Numbered from the stretch's first letter, positions 35,519-44,709 are shown. The stretch: 64,000 nt of DNA from Geothermobacter hydrogeniphilus (GCF_002093115.1 NZ_NAAD01000002.1:1-64000), one strand, 5' to 3'. The notes: generated by a model not told the origin, from the sequence alone. A program made the numbers and translations.

Positions 35519-37090
35519 TCATCCTAAAGAATCGGCCGAAGCCTTGTCAAAGTTTTTTTCCTCACCGGGGCGGTCTCCGGATGACGATTGCCGGTCCCGG
35601 CCATATAACGGAAAAATCAGCTTGAAACAGGCTCCCGCATCCGCCGCCGCCAGTTCAAGTCGTCCCCCCTGATCTTCGATCAGCTTGCGACAGAGAGAGA
35701 GCCCGAGCCCGGTCCCCTCTTCGCACCCCTTGGTGGTAACAAACGGCTGAAAAATACTCTCTTCCATCCCGGGCGGCACTCCGGGGCCATTGTCGTGAAC
35801 ACGAGCGACGAGGCTTTCCTCTTCGATTCCCAGCGTAACTACGACCCGACCGCAGCCCCCCATCGCCTGGGCGGCATTGAGCAGCAGGTTGACAAAGACC
35901 TGCCGCAACCGGTCCGGATCTCCCGAGATAGCGGGCAGTTGCGGAGCCGCCTGGAGTTCCAGATCAACCCGGCGGAAGAGTTTCTGTGGCTGCAGCGATT
36001 CCAGCACTGAAGAAACCAGGGCCGCCAGATCAACCGGCAAAACCTCATCCGGTGCCGTCCGGGCCAGACCGAGCAGACCGCCGGTAATGCGACGGCAGCG
36101 GCGGCACTCCTCGATGATCGCCAGGACATCTTCGCGACGAGGGTCGTCCGCCGGAAGATCCTCGCACAGCAGCTCCGCATAGCCGAGAATAATGCCGACC
36201 GGGTTGTCGATCTCGTGCGAAACACCCGCCGCGAGCTGGCCGATGGCTGCCAGGCGTTCAGAACGCAGCAACTGTTCCTGCATGTCGCGTAATTCATCGT
36301 TGGCTCGACGCAACTGACGATTGGTCTCGGTGAGGGCGCTGCGACTGGCGGCGAGGCCGGCCACCATCTGGTTGAACGCTGCCGCCAGGGCCCCGATCTC
36401 ATCATTTCGCTCCATCGGAATCCGGGTCTGCAGGTCTCCTTCGCCGATCGCCCTGACCCCTTCGGTCAGAATCTTGAGCGGCCGGGTGAAACGTCTCGCC
36501 GCGACCGCCGCCAACAGCAGAGAGACTCCCAGCGCGCAGATGGCGATCAGCGCGAACCGCTGGCGGGCTTCGACCAGGCGACGATCGACCCGATCATAAC
36601 TGACCAGGTAGCGCGCGGTCAGCATCCGCGCCCCGGTCGGGCCATGGGCCGGAACCAGCAAATCCAGAACCCGTCGGCCGTCGGGTAATCGTCGGGTCAT
36701 GCTGCTGAGTTCTCCCTGCTGCAGCCGTTCAGGAGAGAGAGCCTGCCAGTCATCCGGGATATCAAGATCCCTAAACGCCGGAAACCTCTGCGACTGGAAG
36801 AGAATACGCCCCCCGGGCGCGTAGAGACTGAACCGGATCAGGTCCTGGTTGAAAGAAAGGAATTCGCCGATATGCTCAATTGTCTGCCGGTCACCATCCT
36901 GAAACTGGCCGCGAAACAGCTTGAGAACCTCGGGAGTGGCGAACCGGGCAAATGAAAAGCTCTGTTCCTGCAGGTATTCTTCCCATTGGCGCGACTGGTT
37001 GCGCTCCAGCAGCAGGAAGGTGGCCAGCAGCACCACGACCAGCAACGAGCTGGTGTAGAGAAACAGCTTTCGGCCGATTGTCATTTTCAT
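35519..37090 (-). CDS. Membrane sensor histidine kinase with HAMP domain
   Basis: A 523-residue kinase with two membrane helices (about 7-27 and 178-200) enclosing a periplasmic sensor of about 150 residues. HAMP follows (about 200-250, MERNDEIGALAAAFNQM), then a coiled segment and HisKA with GVSHEIDNPVGI (His about 291). The HATPase domain has DNGPGVPPG and GTGLGLSLC. No response regulator gene is adjacent. It is divergent from the cbb3 oxidase operon, so a role in sensing electron flow is possible but unsupported. AGGA precedes the ATG. Confidence 0.88.
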   Translation of the reverse strand: MKMTIGRKLFLYTSSLLVVVLLATFLLLERNQSRQWEEYLQEQSFSFARFATPEVLKLFRGQFQDGDRQTIEHIGEFLSFNQDLIRFSLYAPGGRILFQSQRFPAFRDLDIPDDWQALSPERLQQGELSSMTRRLPDGRRVLDLLVPAHGPTGARMLTARYLVSYDRVDRRLVEARQRFALIAICALGVSLLLAAVAARRFTRPLKILTEGVRAIGEGDLQTRIPMERNDEIGALAAAFNQMVAGLAASRSALTETNRQLRRANDELRDMQEQLLRSERLAAIGQLAAGVSHEIDNPVGIILGYAELLCEDLPADDPRREDVLAIIEECRRCRRITGGLLGLARTAPDEVLPVDLAALVSSVLESLQPQKLFRRVDLELQAAPQLPAISGDPDRLRQVFVNLLLNAAQAMGGCGRVVVTLGIEEESLVARVHDNGPGVPPGMEESIFQPFVTTKGCEEGTGLGLSLCRKLIEDQGGRLELAAADAGACFKLIFPLYGRDRQSSSGDRPGEEKNFDKASADSLG

Positions 37091-37200
37091 CTAAATTCCT
37101 GATATCAAAAAAGAATACACCAGAAATTGCAGAATAGGACAGGGGCCGCCGGCTGTCAAGCGGAGGCAACATTCCTTCCTGAAGCCGGCAAACAAACAGC

Positions 37201-37287
37201 TTGACAAACCACTTTACCCTGCCTATATTGTGACCGTTTTGGTCATAAATTAGCGTTGCTTGACATTAAGTCCCCCTTTATTAGAAT
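37201..37287 (+). promoter_or_regulatory. Tandem promoters and operator-like palindrome of the cbb3 operon
   Basis: P1: TTGACA (37201-37206), 17-bp spacer, TATATT (37224-37229). P2: TTGACA (37260-37265), 16-bp spacer, TAGAAT (37282-37287). Between them, at the expected P1 start, lies TGACC-GTTTT-GGTCA (37231-37245), extendable to TTGTGACC/GGTCATAA, an operator candidate. It does not match the FNR or CRP spacing. The ccoN ATG is at 37336 with GAGGGAG. Confidence 0.6.
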
Positions 37288-37335
37288 TGCAACGTTTTAA
37301 TGCTGATCTATTTTCGACGCGCCGAGGGAGCTGCC

Positions 37336-38754
37336 ATGGAAAAACCGAACTACAATACCGACATTGTCAGGAGCTTTATCAACTGGGGCATTATCTGGGG
37401 TCTGGTGGCCATCCTGGTCGGGGTCATTGTATCACTGCAGATGGTCGAACCGGCTCTGAACTTCCCCCCCTACCTGACTTTCGGTCGCCTGAGGCCGCTG
37501 CATACCAATGCCGGAATTTACGGCTGGGCGGTCGGAACCACATTCGCCCTGTTCCTCTACATGGTCCAGCGACTTTGCAAAACCCGACTCTGGAGTGACA
37601 AGCTGGCACGTTTTCAGCTGTGGTTTTTCAACGCCACCATCATCACCGCCGCCATTACCCTGCTGCTCGGGTACACAACGTCCAAGGAGTACCACGAACT
37701 CGAATGGCCGGTCGATATCATGGTTGTTATCCTCTGGGTGGCGTTCGCCATCAACATCATCATGACCATCATCAAGCGTCGAGAAGAACAGATGTACATT
37801 TCGCTCTGGTACATGATGGCCTCGATCGTCGGGGTGGCCATTCTTTATATCGTTGATGGCGCTGAGGTCCCGGTCTCACTGTTCAAATCCTATTCGGCCT
37901 ATGCCGGCACCAACGACGCCAACGTCCACTGGTGGTTCGGCCACAACGCGGTCGCCATGGTGCTGACGGCGCCGCCACTGGCCATGTTCTACTATGTCCT
38001 GCCGAAAAGTACCGGTGTCCCCATCTACAGCCATCGAATGTCGATCATCGCCTTCTGGAGCCTGATCTTCATGTACCTCTGGACCGGCGCCCATCACCTG
38101 CTCTGGACACCCGTCCCCGACTGGATTCAAACCCTGGCGATGGCCTTTTCGGTGATGCTGATAGCTCCTTCCTGGGGCAGCGTCTTCAACGGTTACCTGT
38201 CCATGCGGGGCCAATGGCACCAGATGCGGGAGAACTACCTGGTCAAGTTCCTGATTATCGGCATCACCTTCTACGGGCTGCAGACCCTGCAGGGTCCGAT
38301 GCAGGCGATCCGTTCCTTCTCCGCGTTCATCCACTACACCGACTGGGTGCCGGCCCACATCCACATGGGAACCATGGGCTGGGTATCGATGATCGCCTTT
38401 GCCAGCATCTACTACCTGGTGCCACGTGTTTACGGCCGTGAACTCTACAGCGTCCCGCTGGCCAACCTGCATTTCTGGCTGATCCTGATCGGCCAGCTGA
38501 TCTGGACCATCAGCCTGTGGATTGCCGGGGTGCTGCAGGCCGGCATGTGGACGGCAACCAACAGCGACGGCAGCCTGGCTTACTCCTTCATGGAAACCAT
38601 GGTCGAGATGTACCCCTACTGGTGGGCACGGGTATTCGGCGGCATCATTTTCCTGATCGGCGTGCTCGTCTTCATCTACAACCTGGTGATGACAACCCGC
38701 AGGGGGGAAATATCTCCCGCTTCGGAAAGAGCAGCCGTGGAAGGGAGGGCCTGA
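37336..38754 (+). CDS. ccoN: cbb3-type cytochrome c oxidase subunit I (CcoN)
   Basis: Catalytic membrane subunit of a high-affinity haem-copper oxidase that reduces O2 to water. It is 472 residues with about 12 helices. Haem/copper ligands are visible: the early His in LHTNAGIYGW (about 56), the CuB region WWFGHNAVAMVL, the histidine pair in TGAHHLLWTPVPDW (about 255) and the late IHYTDWVPAHIHMGTMGW (about 340). The ATG at 37336 has GAGGGAG; an in-frame start 12 codons upstream lacks support. It opens the operon and ends 2 bp before ccoO. Confidence 0.95.
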   Translation: MEKPNYNTDIVRSFINWGIIWGLVAILVGVIVSLQMVEPALNFPPYLTFGRLRPLHTNAGIYGWAVGTTFALFLYMVQRLCKTRLWSDKLARFQLWFFNATIITAAITLLLGYTTSKEYHELEWPVDIMVVILWVAFAINIIMTIIKRREEQMYISLWYMMASIVGVAILYIVDGAEVPVSLFKSYSAYAGTNDANVHWWFGHNAVAMVLTAPPLAMFYYVLPKSTGVPIYSHRMSIIAFWSLIFMYLWTGAHHLLWTPVPDWIQTLAMAFSVMLIAPSWGSVFNGYLSMRGQWHQMRENYLVKFLIIGITFYGLQTLQGPMQAIRSFSAFIHYTDWVPAHIHMGTMGWVSMIAFASIYYLVPRVYGRELYSVPLANLHFWLILIGQLIWTISLWIAGVLQAGMWTATNSDGSLAYSFMETMVEMYPYWWARVFGGIIFLIGVLVFIYNLVMTTRRGEISPASERAAVEGRA

Positions 38755-38756
38755 TC

Positions 38757-39620
38757 ATGTGGGAGAGAAAACCTGTTCTGCTGCTGGTCCTGGCAACCGC
38801 GGCCATCATGGTCGGCACCATCGTCACCATGATTCTGCCCTTCGCCTGGGTCAACACCGATGCCGACCGGATCGCCACCGTCACCCCCTACAATCCGCTC
38901 GAACAGGAAGGGCGGGACATCTACATCCGCGAAGGCTGCAACAACTGCCATACCCAGACCATCCGTCCCCTGGTGACCGAAGTGCTGCGCTACGGTGATT
39001 ACTCCAAGTCGGGAGAATTCGTCTACGACCGTCCCTTCCTCTGGGGATCCAAGCGGACCGGTCCCGACCTGGCCAGAATCGGCGGAAAATACCCGGATGC
39101 CTGGCATTACAAGCACATGGAATCGCCACGGGCAATGGTGCCGCGCAGCAACATGCCCGACTATGGATGGCTGAAAAACAATCTTCTTGATCCACAGAGC
39201 ATCCGCCACAAGATGGATGTTCTCGGCTTCCCCTATAAGCAGGCGGAGATCGACGCCCTCAAGGGTAAAAACGAGATGGATGCCATCGTCGCCTATCTGC
39301 AGAAACTCGGCACCGGCATTCCCTGGCGCAAGACCGCGGAAACTCTGGTGGTCGGAGAACTGCACAACCCCTACCAGGATGACCTGACCGTGCTTGACGC
39401 GGGCAAGGCACTCTACATGCAGCACTGCGCCGCCTGCCACGGCGAAAAACTGCAGGGAGAAATCGGCCCTGAACTGACCGACCTGGACATGCCCGATGCC
39501 GACCTTTACCAGATCCTCTTCAACGGTTTCCCCGAGGACGGCATGCCGCCTTTCTCGGCGATCGGGTCTGACCGGTTGTGGAAGATGGTCAATTTCCTGA
39601 AGAATGAGGCGAAACACTGA
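38757..39620 (+). CDS. ccoO: cbb3-type oxidase CcoO with an additional C-terminal cytochrome c domain
   Basis: Membrane-anchored c-type cytochrome of the cbb3 complex. One N-terminal helix (about 8-30) is followed by the CcoO domain with CNNCH (about 62-66). A second cytochrome c domain (about 200-287) contains CAACH (about 223-227) and the Met-ligand region GMPPF. CcoO normally has one haem and about 200-240 residues; this protein has 287 residues and two haems. GGGAGGG precedes the ATG. The downstream CcoP has one haem instead of two, so the total of three c haems is kept. Confidence 0.9.
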   Translation: MWERKPVLLLVLATAAIMVGTIVTMILPFAWVNTDADRIATVTPYNPLEQEGRDIYIREGCNNCHTQTIRPLVTEVLRYGDYSKSGEFVYDRPFLWGSKRTGPDLARIGGKYPDAWHYKHMESPRAMVPRSNMPDYGWLKNNLLDPQSIRHKMDVLGFPYKQAEIDALKGKNEMDAIVAYLQKLGTGIPWRKTAETLVVGELHNPYQDDLTVLDAGKALYMQHCAACHGEKLQGEIGPELTDLDMPDADLYQILFNGFPEDGMPPFSAIGSDRLWKMVNFLKNEAKH

Positions 39621-39760
39621 TGGATTGGGGCTCGATACTTTACCTTGGCGTCACGTTCGGACTGTTCATCATCTTTGTTCTGATTGTCCGCTACACCTAC
39701 AGCCGCAAGAACCGGGAACAGAACGAAGAGGCAAAATACCGGATGCTTGACGACGACTGA
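39620..39760 (+). CDS. ccoQ: cbb3-type oxidase small subunit CcoQ
   Basis: A 46-residue single-helix protein (hydrophobic 6-24) with a charged tail ending KYRMLDDD. The ATG overlaps the ccoO stop as TGATG. CcoQ/FixQ proteins help stabilise the cbb3 complex. The tail motif KYRMLDDD recurs in the CcoS-like protein at 44521-44709, which is unusual and may indicate a shared binding site. Confidence 0.85.
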   Translation: MDWGSILYLGVTFGLFIIFVLIVRYTYSRKNREQNEEAKYRMLDDD

Positions 39761-39808
39761 CACCGATTCCTGAATCTGCGACCTGGAACCTTGACAAGGA
39801 AGATACCC

Positions 39809-40300
39809 ATGAGTACTTCAGACCATCATCAGGATGAGCAGCACGCTGACGGCATTGTTGAAAACCGCGAACAGAGACCGCCGCTCTATTTCTATATTCT
39901 TTTTTACGGACTGATTATCTGGGGCGTGATTTTCGCCGCCTACTTCCTGCTCAGCGGCTGGAGCAGTGATGCCGAGTTCCAGGCCAAAATGGCCGAGCAC
40001 CAGCAACTGGTGGCAAAGGCCGCGCCCGACACCTCAGCTTCGACCACCCGGCCGGGACAATTCAGCATCGAAGCCGGGCAGAAAATCTTCACCGGCAACT
40101 GCGCCATGTGCCACGGTCCGGAGGGTGAAGGCGGAATCGGACCCGACCTGACCGCCGCGACCTATCGCTACGGGCGCGATGCGGCGACTGTTCGCGAAAC
40201 GATTTCCAAAGGACGTCCCAACGGCATGCCGGCTTTCGGCACGCAGCTCTCGGCGGAAGATGTGACCAACGTCGTCGGCTTTGTTCTCTCATTGAAGTGA
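39809..40300 (+). CDS. ccoP: cbb3-type oxidase CcoP-like monohaem cytochrome c
   Basis: A 163-residue protein: charged N-terminus, one helix (about 27-48), a periplasmic linker rich in Ala/Thr and a single cytochrome c domain with CAMCHG (about 90) and a Met-ligand loop GRPNGMPAFG. Standard CcoP has two c domains; only one is here. AAGGAAG supports the ATG at 39809. It would pass electrons to CcoO or receive them from soluble cytochromes. It follows ccoQ by 48 bp. Confidence 0.88.
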   Translation: MSTSDHHQDEQHADGIVENREQRPPLYFYILFYGLIIWGVIFAAYFLLSGWSSDAEFQAKMAEHQQLVAKAAPDTSASTTRPGQFSIEAGQKIFTGNCAMCHGPEGEGGIGPDLTAATYRYGRDAATVRETISKGRPNGMPAFGTQLSAEDVTNVVGFVLSLK

Positions 40301-40316
40301 CCAGGAACAACAGGAT

Positions 40317-40344
40317 CGCGGGGGTGACCGAGGTCACCCCCGCG
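40317..40344 (+). terminator. Strong GC hairpin between ccoP and ccoG
   Basis: CGCGGGGGTGACC and its exact complement separated by GA, effectively a 12-bp stem with a 4-nt loop. No T-tract follows, and the ccoG ATG lies 8 nt beyond it. More likely an attenuator or RNA-processing/stability signal than a complete intrinsic terminator. Confidence 0.6.
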
Positions 40345-40352
40345 TTCATTCC

Positions 40353-41594
40353 ATGAGTTCTTCCCGCCCCCGCAGACTCGGCCGCTGGAGAAACAGCTTT
40401 CAGTGGCTGACCACGCTCTCCATTCTGCTGATCCCCTTCGGGAGCTGGAATGGCGACGGCCTGCTGCGCATTGACATCGGCCGGCGCAGCCTCCACCTCT
40501 GCGGGCAGATCCTGCGCATTCAGGAACTCTACCTGATGCTCTTTTTCACCCTTGCCTTCGGACTTGGTTTTCTCCTGATGACGCTGGTTTTCGGCCGCGT
40601 CTGGTGCGGCTGGGCCTGCCCGCAGACAACCCTGAGCGACACCGCCGAATGGATCGCCCGCCGCTTCGGGCTGAAAATCAAAAGGAACCGCCTGCAGGGC
40701 GACGGGTGGCGAAAAATTCTCACCCATTGCTGTTATCTGCTGCTGGCGTTGCTGGTCGCAGCCAATCTGATCTGGTACTTCATCGCCCCGGAGACCTTTT
40801 TCACCCTGGCTCTCAACCGGGAACTCCCAACCGCGGCATGGGGTACGCTGGTCGTGATTTCATCGCTTGTCTACATCGACCTGGCCCTTGTCAGGCGCCT
40901 GATGTGCCGCGAGTTCTGTCCTTATGGTCGATTCCAGACGGCCCTGGTCGATCCCGGCACGCTGACCCTGCAGCTGCCCGCCTCGGAGCAAAGCCGCTGC
41001 ATCAAGTGCGGCTCCTGCGTGCGTGCCTGCCCGATGGAGATCGATATCCGTCGCGGCGACCAGATCGAGTGCATCAACTGCGGGCGCTGCCTTGATGCCT
41101 GCCGGGTGGTGATGGACAAACGGCAGCAGCCCGGGCTGATCCGGTACAGTTTCGGCCGACAGGGTCAGGGCATACGGGCACTGCTCAATCCCCGCACCCT
41201 GCTGCTCGGTCTGGTTTTCTGCCTGTTGCTGGTGGCCTTGACCACAGCCGTCATCCTGCGTGCCGAAGCAACGCTCAAGGTTGCCGTTTCCCATACCGCC
41301 CGCAGCAGGCTGCTTGCAGACGGATCGCTGGCAACCTTCTTCACCGCCTGGATCAGCAATCGCGGGGCAACCCGCACCAGCTATGATCTGGCGGCCCGAA
41401 TCACGACCGACGGGACGAAACTGCCATTACGCGGCCAGACACGGAACATCGAACTGGCCCCGGGAGCCAACCGGAAAGTGAGCTTTGTCGTCGTCAGCCG
41501 CGTCCCGACGGGCAGACAGACCATCGAATTTCTTCTGCTTGACGATACCGGCCGCCTCCTGTCACAAGCGGCGGCGGAAATTTCGCCCCCGTAA
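40353..41594 (+). CDS. ccoG: Cytochrome c oxidase accessory protein CcoG (FixG, RdxA)
   Basis: Polyferredoxin-like inner-membrane protein, 413 residues, needed for cbb3 oxidase assembly; in other bacteria it is a Cu(II) reductase. About five membrane helices lie between residues 20 and 190 and near 280-305. Two [4Fe-4S] motifs are present, CIKCGSCVRACP (about 215) and CINCGRCLDAC (about 235). CGWACPQT (about 86) is a family Cys motif. The C-terminal periplasmic domain (about 310-413) is an Ig-like FixG domain. No Shine-Dalgarno precedes the ATG, only the hairpin. Confidence 0.93.
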   Translation: MSSSRPRRLGRWRNSFQWLTTLSILLIPFGSWNGDGLLRIDIGRRSLHLCGQILRIQELYLMLFFTLAFGLGFLLMTLVFGRVWCGWACPQTTLSDTAEWIARRFGLKIKRNRLQGDGWRKILTHCCYLLLALLVAANLIWYFIAPETFFTLALNRELPTAAWGTLVVISSLVYIDLALVRRLMCREFCPYGRFQTALVDPGTLTLQLPASEQSRCIKCGSCVRACPMEIDIRRGDQIECINCGRCLDACRVVMDKRQQPGLIRYSFGRQGQGIRALLNPRTLLLGLVFCLLLVALTTAVILRAEATLKVAVSHTARSRLLADGSLATFFTAWISNRGATRTSYDLAARITTDGTKLPLRGQTRNIELAPGANRKVSFVVVSRVPTGRQTIEFLLLDDTGRLLSQAAAEISPP

Positions 41595-41619
41595 CGGGGC
41601 GTCTGTTAGGATAACGCCT

Positions 41620-42075
41620 ATGATGAACACTTTCCGAAACCGCATTGCACCTTTGCTTATCTGCCTGCTGATTGCCGTTTTCGTCCTGTTTCTCATCTGG
41701 TCGTGGCAGCGTGCCGTCACCCTGGGGACCAGGGTCAGCGACCGTGACTACTACAGCAAGGGGCTCAAGTACAACCACACGCTGATTGAAAAACGGGCCG
41801 CGAAAACTCTCGGCTGGACCGTCTCGGCCAATCTGCAGTCGCGCCTTCTGCGGCTGGAACTGCGGGATGGGGACAACCGACCGGTCGCCGGCGCCAAAGG
41901 GTTGCTGCGGCTCTCCCGGCATGCCGAGCAGGCGGAGAACTTCAACCTCGATGAAACCTCCCCCGGCAGCTATCAACTTCAACTCCCTGCCGACCTGGCG
42001 GGAGAACTGCGCGCCCAGATCGAGTTCGAACATGACGGCGCGTTGCTGACCAGGCAGCTGCTGCTGAACCTCTGA
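41620..42075 (+). CDS. fixH: FixH family protein (cbb3 oxidase assembly)
   Basis: A 151-residue protein: one N-terminal helix (about 10-30) and a periplasmic beta-rich domain with the FixH/CcoH pattern SDRDYYSKGLKYN at about residues 40-52. CcoH associates with cbb3 subunits during assembly. The ATG at 41620 (or 41623) has TTAGGA about 9 nt upstream. It lies between ccoG and ccoI, the standard position, and ends one base before the ccoI ATG. Confidence 0.85.
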   Translation: MMNTFRNRIAPLLICLLIAVFVLFLIWSWQRAVTLGTRVSDRDYYSKGLKYNHTLIEKRAAKTLGWTVSANLQSRLLRLELRDGDNRPVAGAKGLLRLSRHAEQAENFNLDETSPGSYQLQLPADLAGELRAQIEFEHDGALLTRQLLLNL

Positions 42076-42076
42076 T

Positions 42077-44539
42077 ATGGACCAGCCTCTCCCGCAATGC
42101 GATCATTGTCGACTGCCGATCCCCCCTGCGGACCTTGTTACGGGCGAACATGACGGCAAAACGCTGAATTTCTGCTGTCACGGCTGCCATGGCGCCTACC
42201 AGTTGATCCATGGTGCCGGTCTGGAAGATTTTTACCGCAGACGCGACTGGCGGGAAGCGGGCATCAATCCCGGTGTTTTCGAACGCGACTTCGACCCCGC
42301 CGAGATGGAACCGCATATCCGTCACCTCAACGAACAACAGGCCGAAATCACCCTGCTGCTTGACGGCATCCGTTGCGCCAGTTGTGTCTGGCTGATTGAA
42401 AAGGTGCTGTTGCGGACCCCGGGCGTTGTTGATGCAAGAATCAATTACGGCACTCACCGCCTGCGCCTGCGCTTCAACCCCCAACAAACCGATGCCGCCG
42501 GGCTCTGTCGCCGCATCGCCCGCATCGGCTACCTGCCCCGTCCGCACACGGCCGACGCGGTCCGGGATCGTGCCCGAAGGCAACAGCGCAGCACCCTGAT
42601 CCGCTTCGGCACCGCCGCTTTTCTTTCCATGCAGCTGATGGGCTATTCCATCGCCCTTTATGCCGGTTTTTTCCAGGGAATGGACAGCGCCAGCAAGCAG
42701 ATTATCCAGCTTCTCGCCGCCCTGGTGACCACCCCGGTGGTCTTTTACTGCGGCTGGCCGTTTCTTAACGGGGCCTGGCGCAGTTTGCGCAACCGGATGC
42801 CGAACATGGATCTGCTGATCGCCCTCGGCGTCCTGACAGCCTACGGCTACAGCCTCTTTGCCATGACTCATGGTGCCGAGGTCTATTTCGACACCGCTGC
42901 CATGATCGTCACCCTGATCCTGCTGGGCAGGATGCTGGAAGAATCCGCCCGTCACCGCGCCGCCTCCGGCATTGATCAACTCCTGAACCTGGCACCGCAA
43001 ACCGCGACCCGAATCGACGGCAACAGCGAACAAGTGGTCCCGAGCAGCAGTCTCCACCCCGGCGACCTGGTCCTGGTGGCTCCCGGCGAACGTTTTCCGG
43101 TCGATGGAGCACTGGCCGACGGCAGTACCGAAATCGATGAATCGGCCCTGACCGGGGAGCCGCTGCCGGTCTGCAGGCGTCCCGGCGACAGAATTTCCGC
43201 AGGGACCCTGAACCTGACCACGGCCGTCACCCTGCGCGTGACCTGTGTCCGCGAGGACTCTTTCATTGCCCGAATCGCGCGCCTGGTAGAAGAGGCCCAG
43301 GCCCGCCGCGCGTCGATCCAGGTCCTGGCCGACCGGGTCGCGGCCCTGTTCGTCCCCCTGGTCGTTTCATTGTCGCTGGCGACCTTCATCGGCTGGTGGC
43401 TGATCGGCGGCAATCCGGTCGCCGGCATGCTCAACGCGGTGGCGGTACTGGTTATTGCCTGCCCCTGTGCCCTCGGCCTGGCGACACCGACAGCGGTCCT
43501 TGTCGCCACCGGACAGGCGGCACGCCGGGGAATCCTCTTCCGAGGCGGCGATATCCTCGAACGCACCGGCCGCCTGGTTACGGTGGCCTTCGACAAAACC
43601 GGCACCCTCACCCTCGGCGTACCGCAGGTTGTGGAACTTCTCCCCTGGCAATGCAGCAGCGAGGAGCTGCTGCAGACCGCAGCCACTGTCGAAGCCGGAT
43701 CCAGTCACCCCATCGCCCGCGGCATCCTGACCGCTGCCCGGAACAGAAACCTGCCCATTCCCCTGCGGGGTGGTGCCAGGACTGTCCCCGGGCAGGGGGT
43801 GGCGGCAGACGGTCCCGACGGAGAAATCAGGGTTGGCAACCGGGCGTTCCAACCCCACCCGATTCCTGCTGAAATCAACAACCACGGCCGGGCGGCCAGT
43901 GAAGTCCATGTTTCCAAAGGCCCCCGCTACCTGGGCTGCATTCTGCTCACCGACTGTCTGCGTCCCGAAGCAGCCGAAGTCGTTGACCAGTTGCATGCCA
44001 TGGGCCTGCGAACCGTGATGTTGACCGGTGACCACGAAACAAGCGCCCGGGCAATCGCCAAACAGGTGGGCATTGATGAAATCCATGCCGGACTGACTCC
44101 GCAGTTGAAGGCGGACTGGCTTCATCAGCAGAAAACGGCCGGACAGCAGCTGCTGATGGTCGGCGACGGCATCAATGACGCCCCGGCCCTGGCGGAGGCG
44201 GAGGTCGGCTGCGCCATGACCGGCAGTACCGATATCGCCCTGGAGAACTCCGACCTGGTGCTGACCCGTCCCGACCTGCGGCGCCTGGTGGAAGCGATCA
44301 TGCTCTCCCGCCGGGGTCTCGCCATCATCCGCCAGAATCTCGGTTGGGCGTTTGCCTACAATCTGATTGCCCTGCCGCTGGCCGCAGCGGGACAACTGCT
44401 GCCGATCGTCGCCGCGGCGGCCATGGCTTTCAGTTCGGTCTGCGTGGTCGGCAATTCCCTGCGCCTTGCCCGACGAGGTCCCCTGCCGCCGCAAACACAA
44501 CATTCCCCCGGCGAGGTCCCATGCTCAGTTCAACCCTGA
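42077..44539 (+). CDS. ccoI: Copper-transporting P1B ATPase CcoI (FixI)
   Basis: P-type ATPase that supplies copper for cbb3 oxidase CuB assembly, distinct from detoxifying CopA. It is 820 residues. The N-terminus carries a Cys-rich ATPase metal-binding domain (CDHC at 8-11, FCCHGCHG at 32-39) and one HMA domain with CASC (about 99). Membrane motif ACPCALGLATP lies at about 459, DKTGTLT at about 505 and GDGINDAPAL at about 695. It begins 2 bp after fixH and overlaps ccoS by 19 nt. Confidence 0.93.
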   Translation: MDQPLPQCDHCRLPIPPADLVTGEHDGKTLNFCCHGCHGAYQLIHGAGLEDFYRRRDWREAGINPGVFERDFDPAEMEPHIRHLNEQQAEITLLLDGIRCASCVWLIEKVLLRTPGVVDARINYGTHRLRLRFNPQQTDAAGLCRRIARIGYLPRPHTADAVRDRARRQQRSTLIRFGTAAFLSMQLMGYSIALYAGFFQGMDSASKQIIQLLAALVTTPVVFYCGWPFLNGAWRSLRNRMPNMDLLIALGVLTAYGYSLFAMTHGAEVYFDTAAMIVTLILLGRMLEESARHRAASGIDQLLNLAPQTATRIDGNSEQVVPSSSLHPGDLVLVAPGERFPVDGALADGSTEIDESALTGEPLPVCRRPGDRISAGTLNLTTAVTLRVTCVREDSFIARIARLVEEAQARRASIQVLADRVAALFVPLVVSLSLATFIGWWLIGGNPVAGMLNAVAVLVIACPCALGLATPTAVLVATGQAARRGILFRGGDILERTGRLVTVAFDKTGTLTLGVPQVVELLPWQCSSEELLQTAATVEAGSSHPIARGILTAARNRNLPIPLRGGARTVPGQGVAADGPDGEIRVGNRAFQPHPIPAEINNHGRAASEVHVSKGPRYLGCILLTDCLRPEAAEVVDQLHAMGLRTVMLTGDHETSARAIAKQVGIDEIHAGLTPQLKADWLHQQKTAGQQLLMVGDGINDAPALAEAEVGCAMTGSTDIALENSDLVLTRPDLRRLVEAIMLSRRGLAIIRQNLGWAFAYNLIALPLAAAGQLLPIVAAAAMAFSSVCVVGNSLRLARRGPLPPQTQHSPGEVPCSVQP

Positions 44540-44709
44540 TCCTGATATTTCTCTCCCTCTGCATCGGTACCGGTGCCTGGCTGATCTTTCTCTGGGCCGT
44601 TAAAAAGGGAGAGTTCGACGATATGGAAGGACCGAAATACCGGATGCTGGATGATGATCCGGTGTCCCCAGCGGCGGAGGAGGAGGATGATCATGCCGAC
44701 GATAACTGA
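44521..44709 (+). CDS. ccoS: cbb3-type oxidase assembly protein CcoS
   Basis: A 62-residue single-helix protein (about 4-24) with the CcoS motif WAVKKGEFDDMEGPKYRML. It is required for haem and copper insertion into the cbb3 oxidase in other bacteria. The ATG lies inside the end of ccoI (19-nt overlap), and the last codons overlap the start of the next gene by 17 nt. An unusually acidic tail (EEEDDHADDN) follows the motif. Confidence 0.9.
   Translation: MLSSTLILIFLSLCIGTGAWLIFLWAVKKGEFDDMEGPKYRMLDDDPVSPAAEEEDDHADDN

Noticed and set aside
37231-37245. CRP or FNR site at the cbb3 promoter
   Set aside because: Half-sites TGACC/GGTCA with a 5-nt gap do not fit TGTGA-N6-TCACA or TTGAT-N4-ATCAA spacing.
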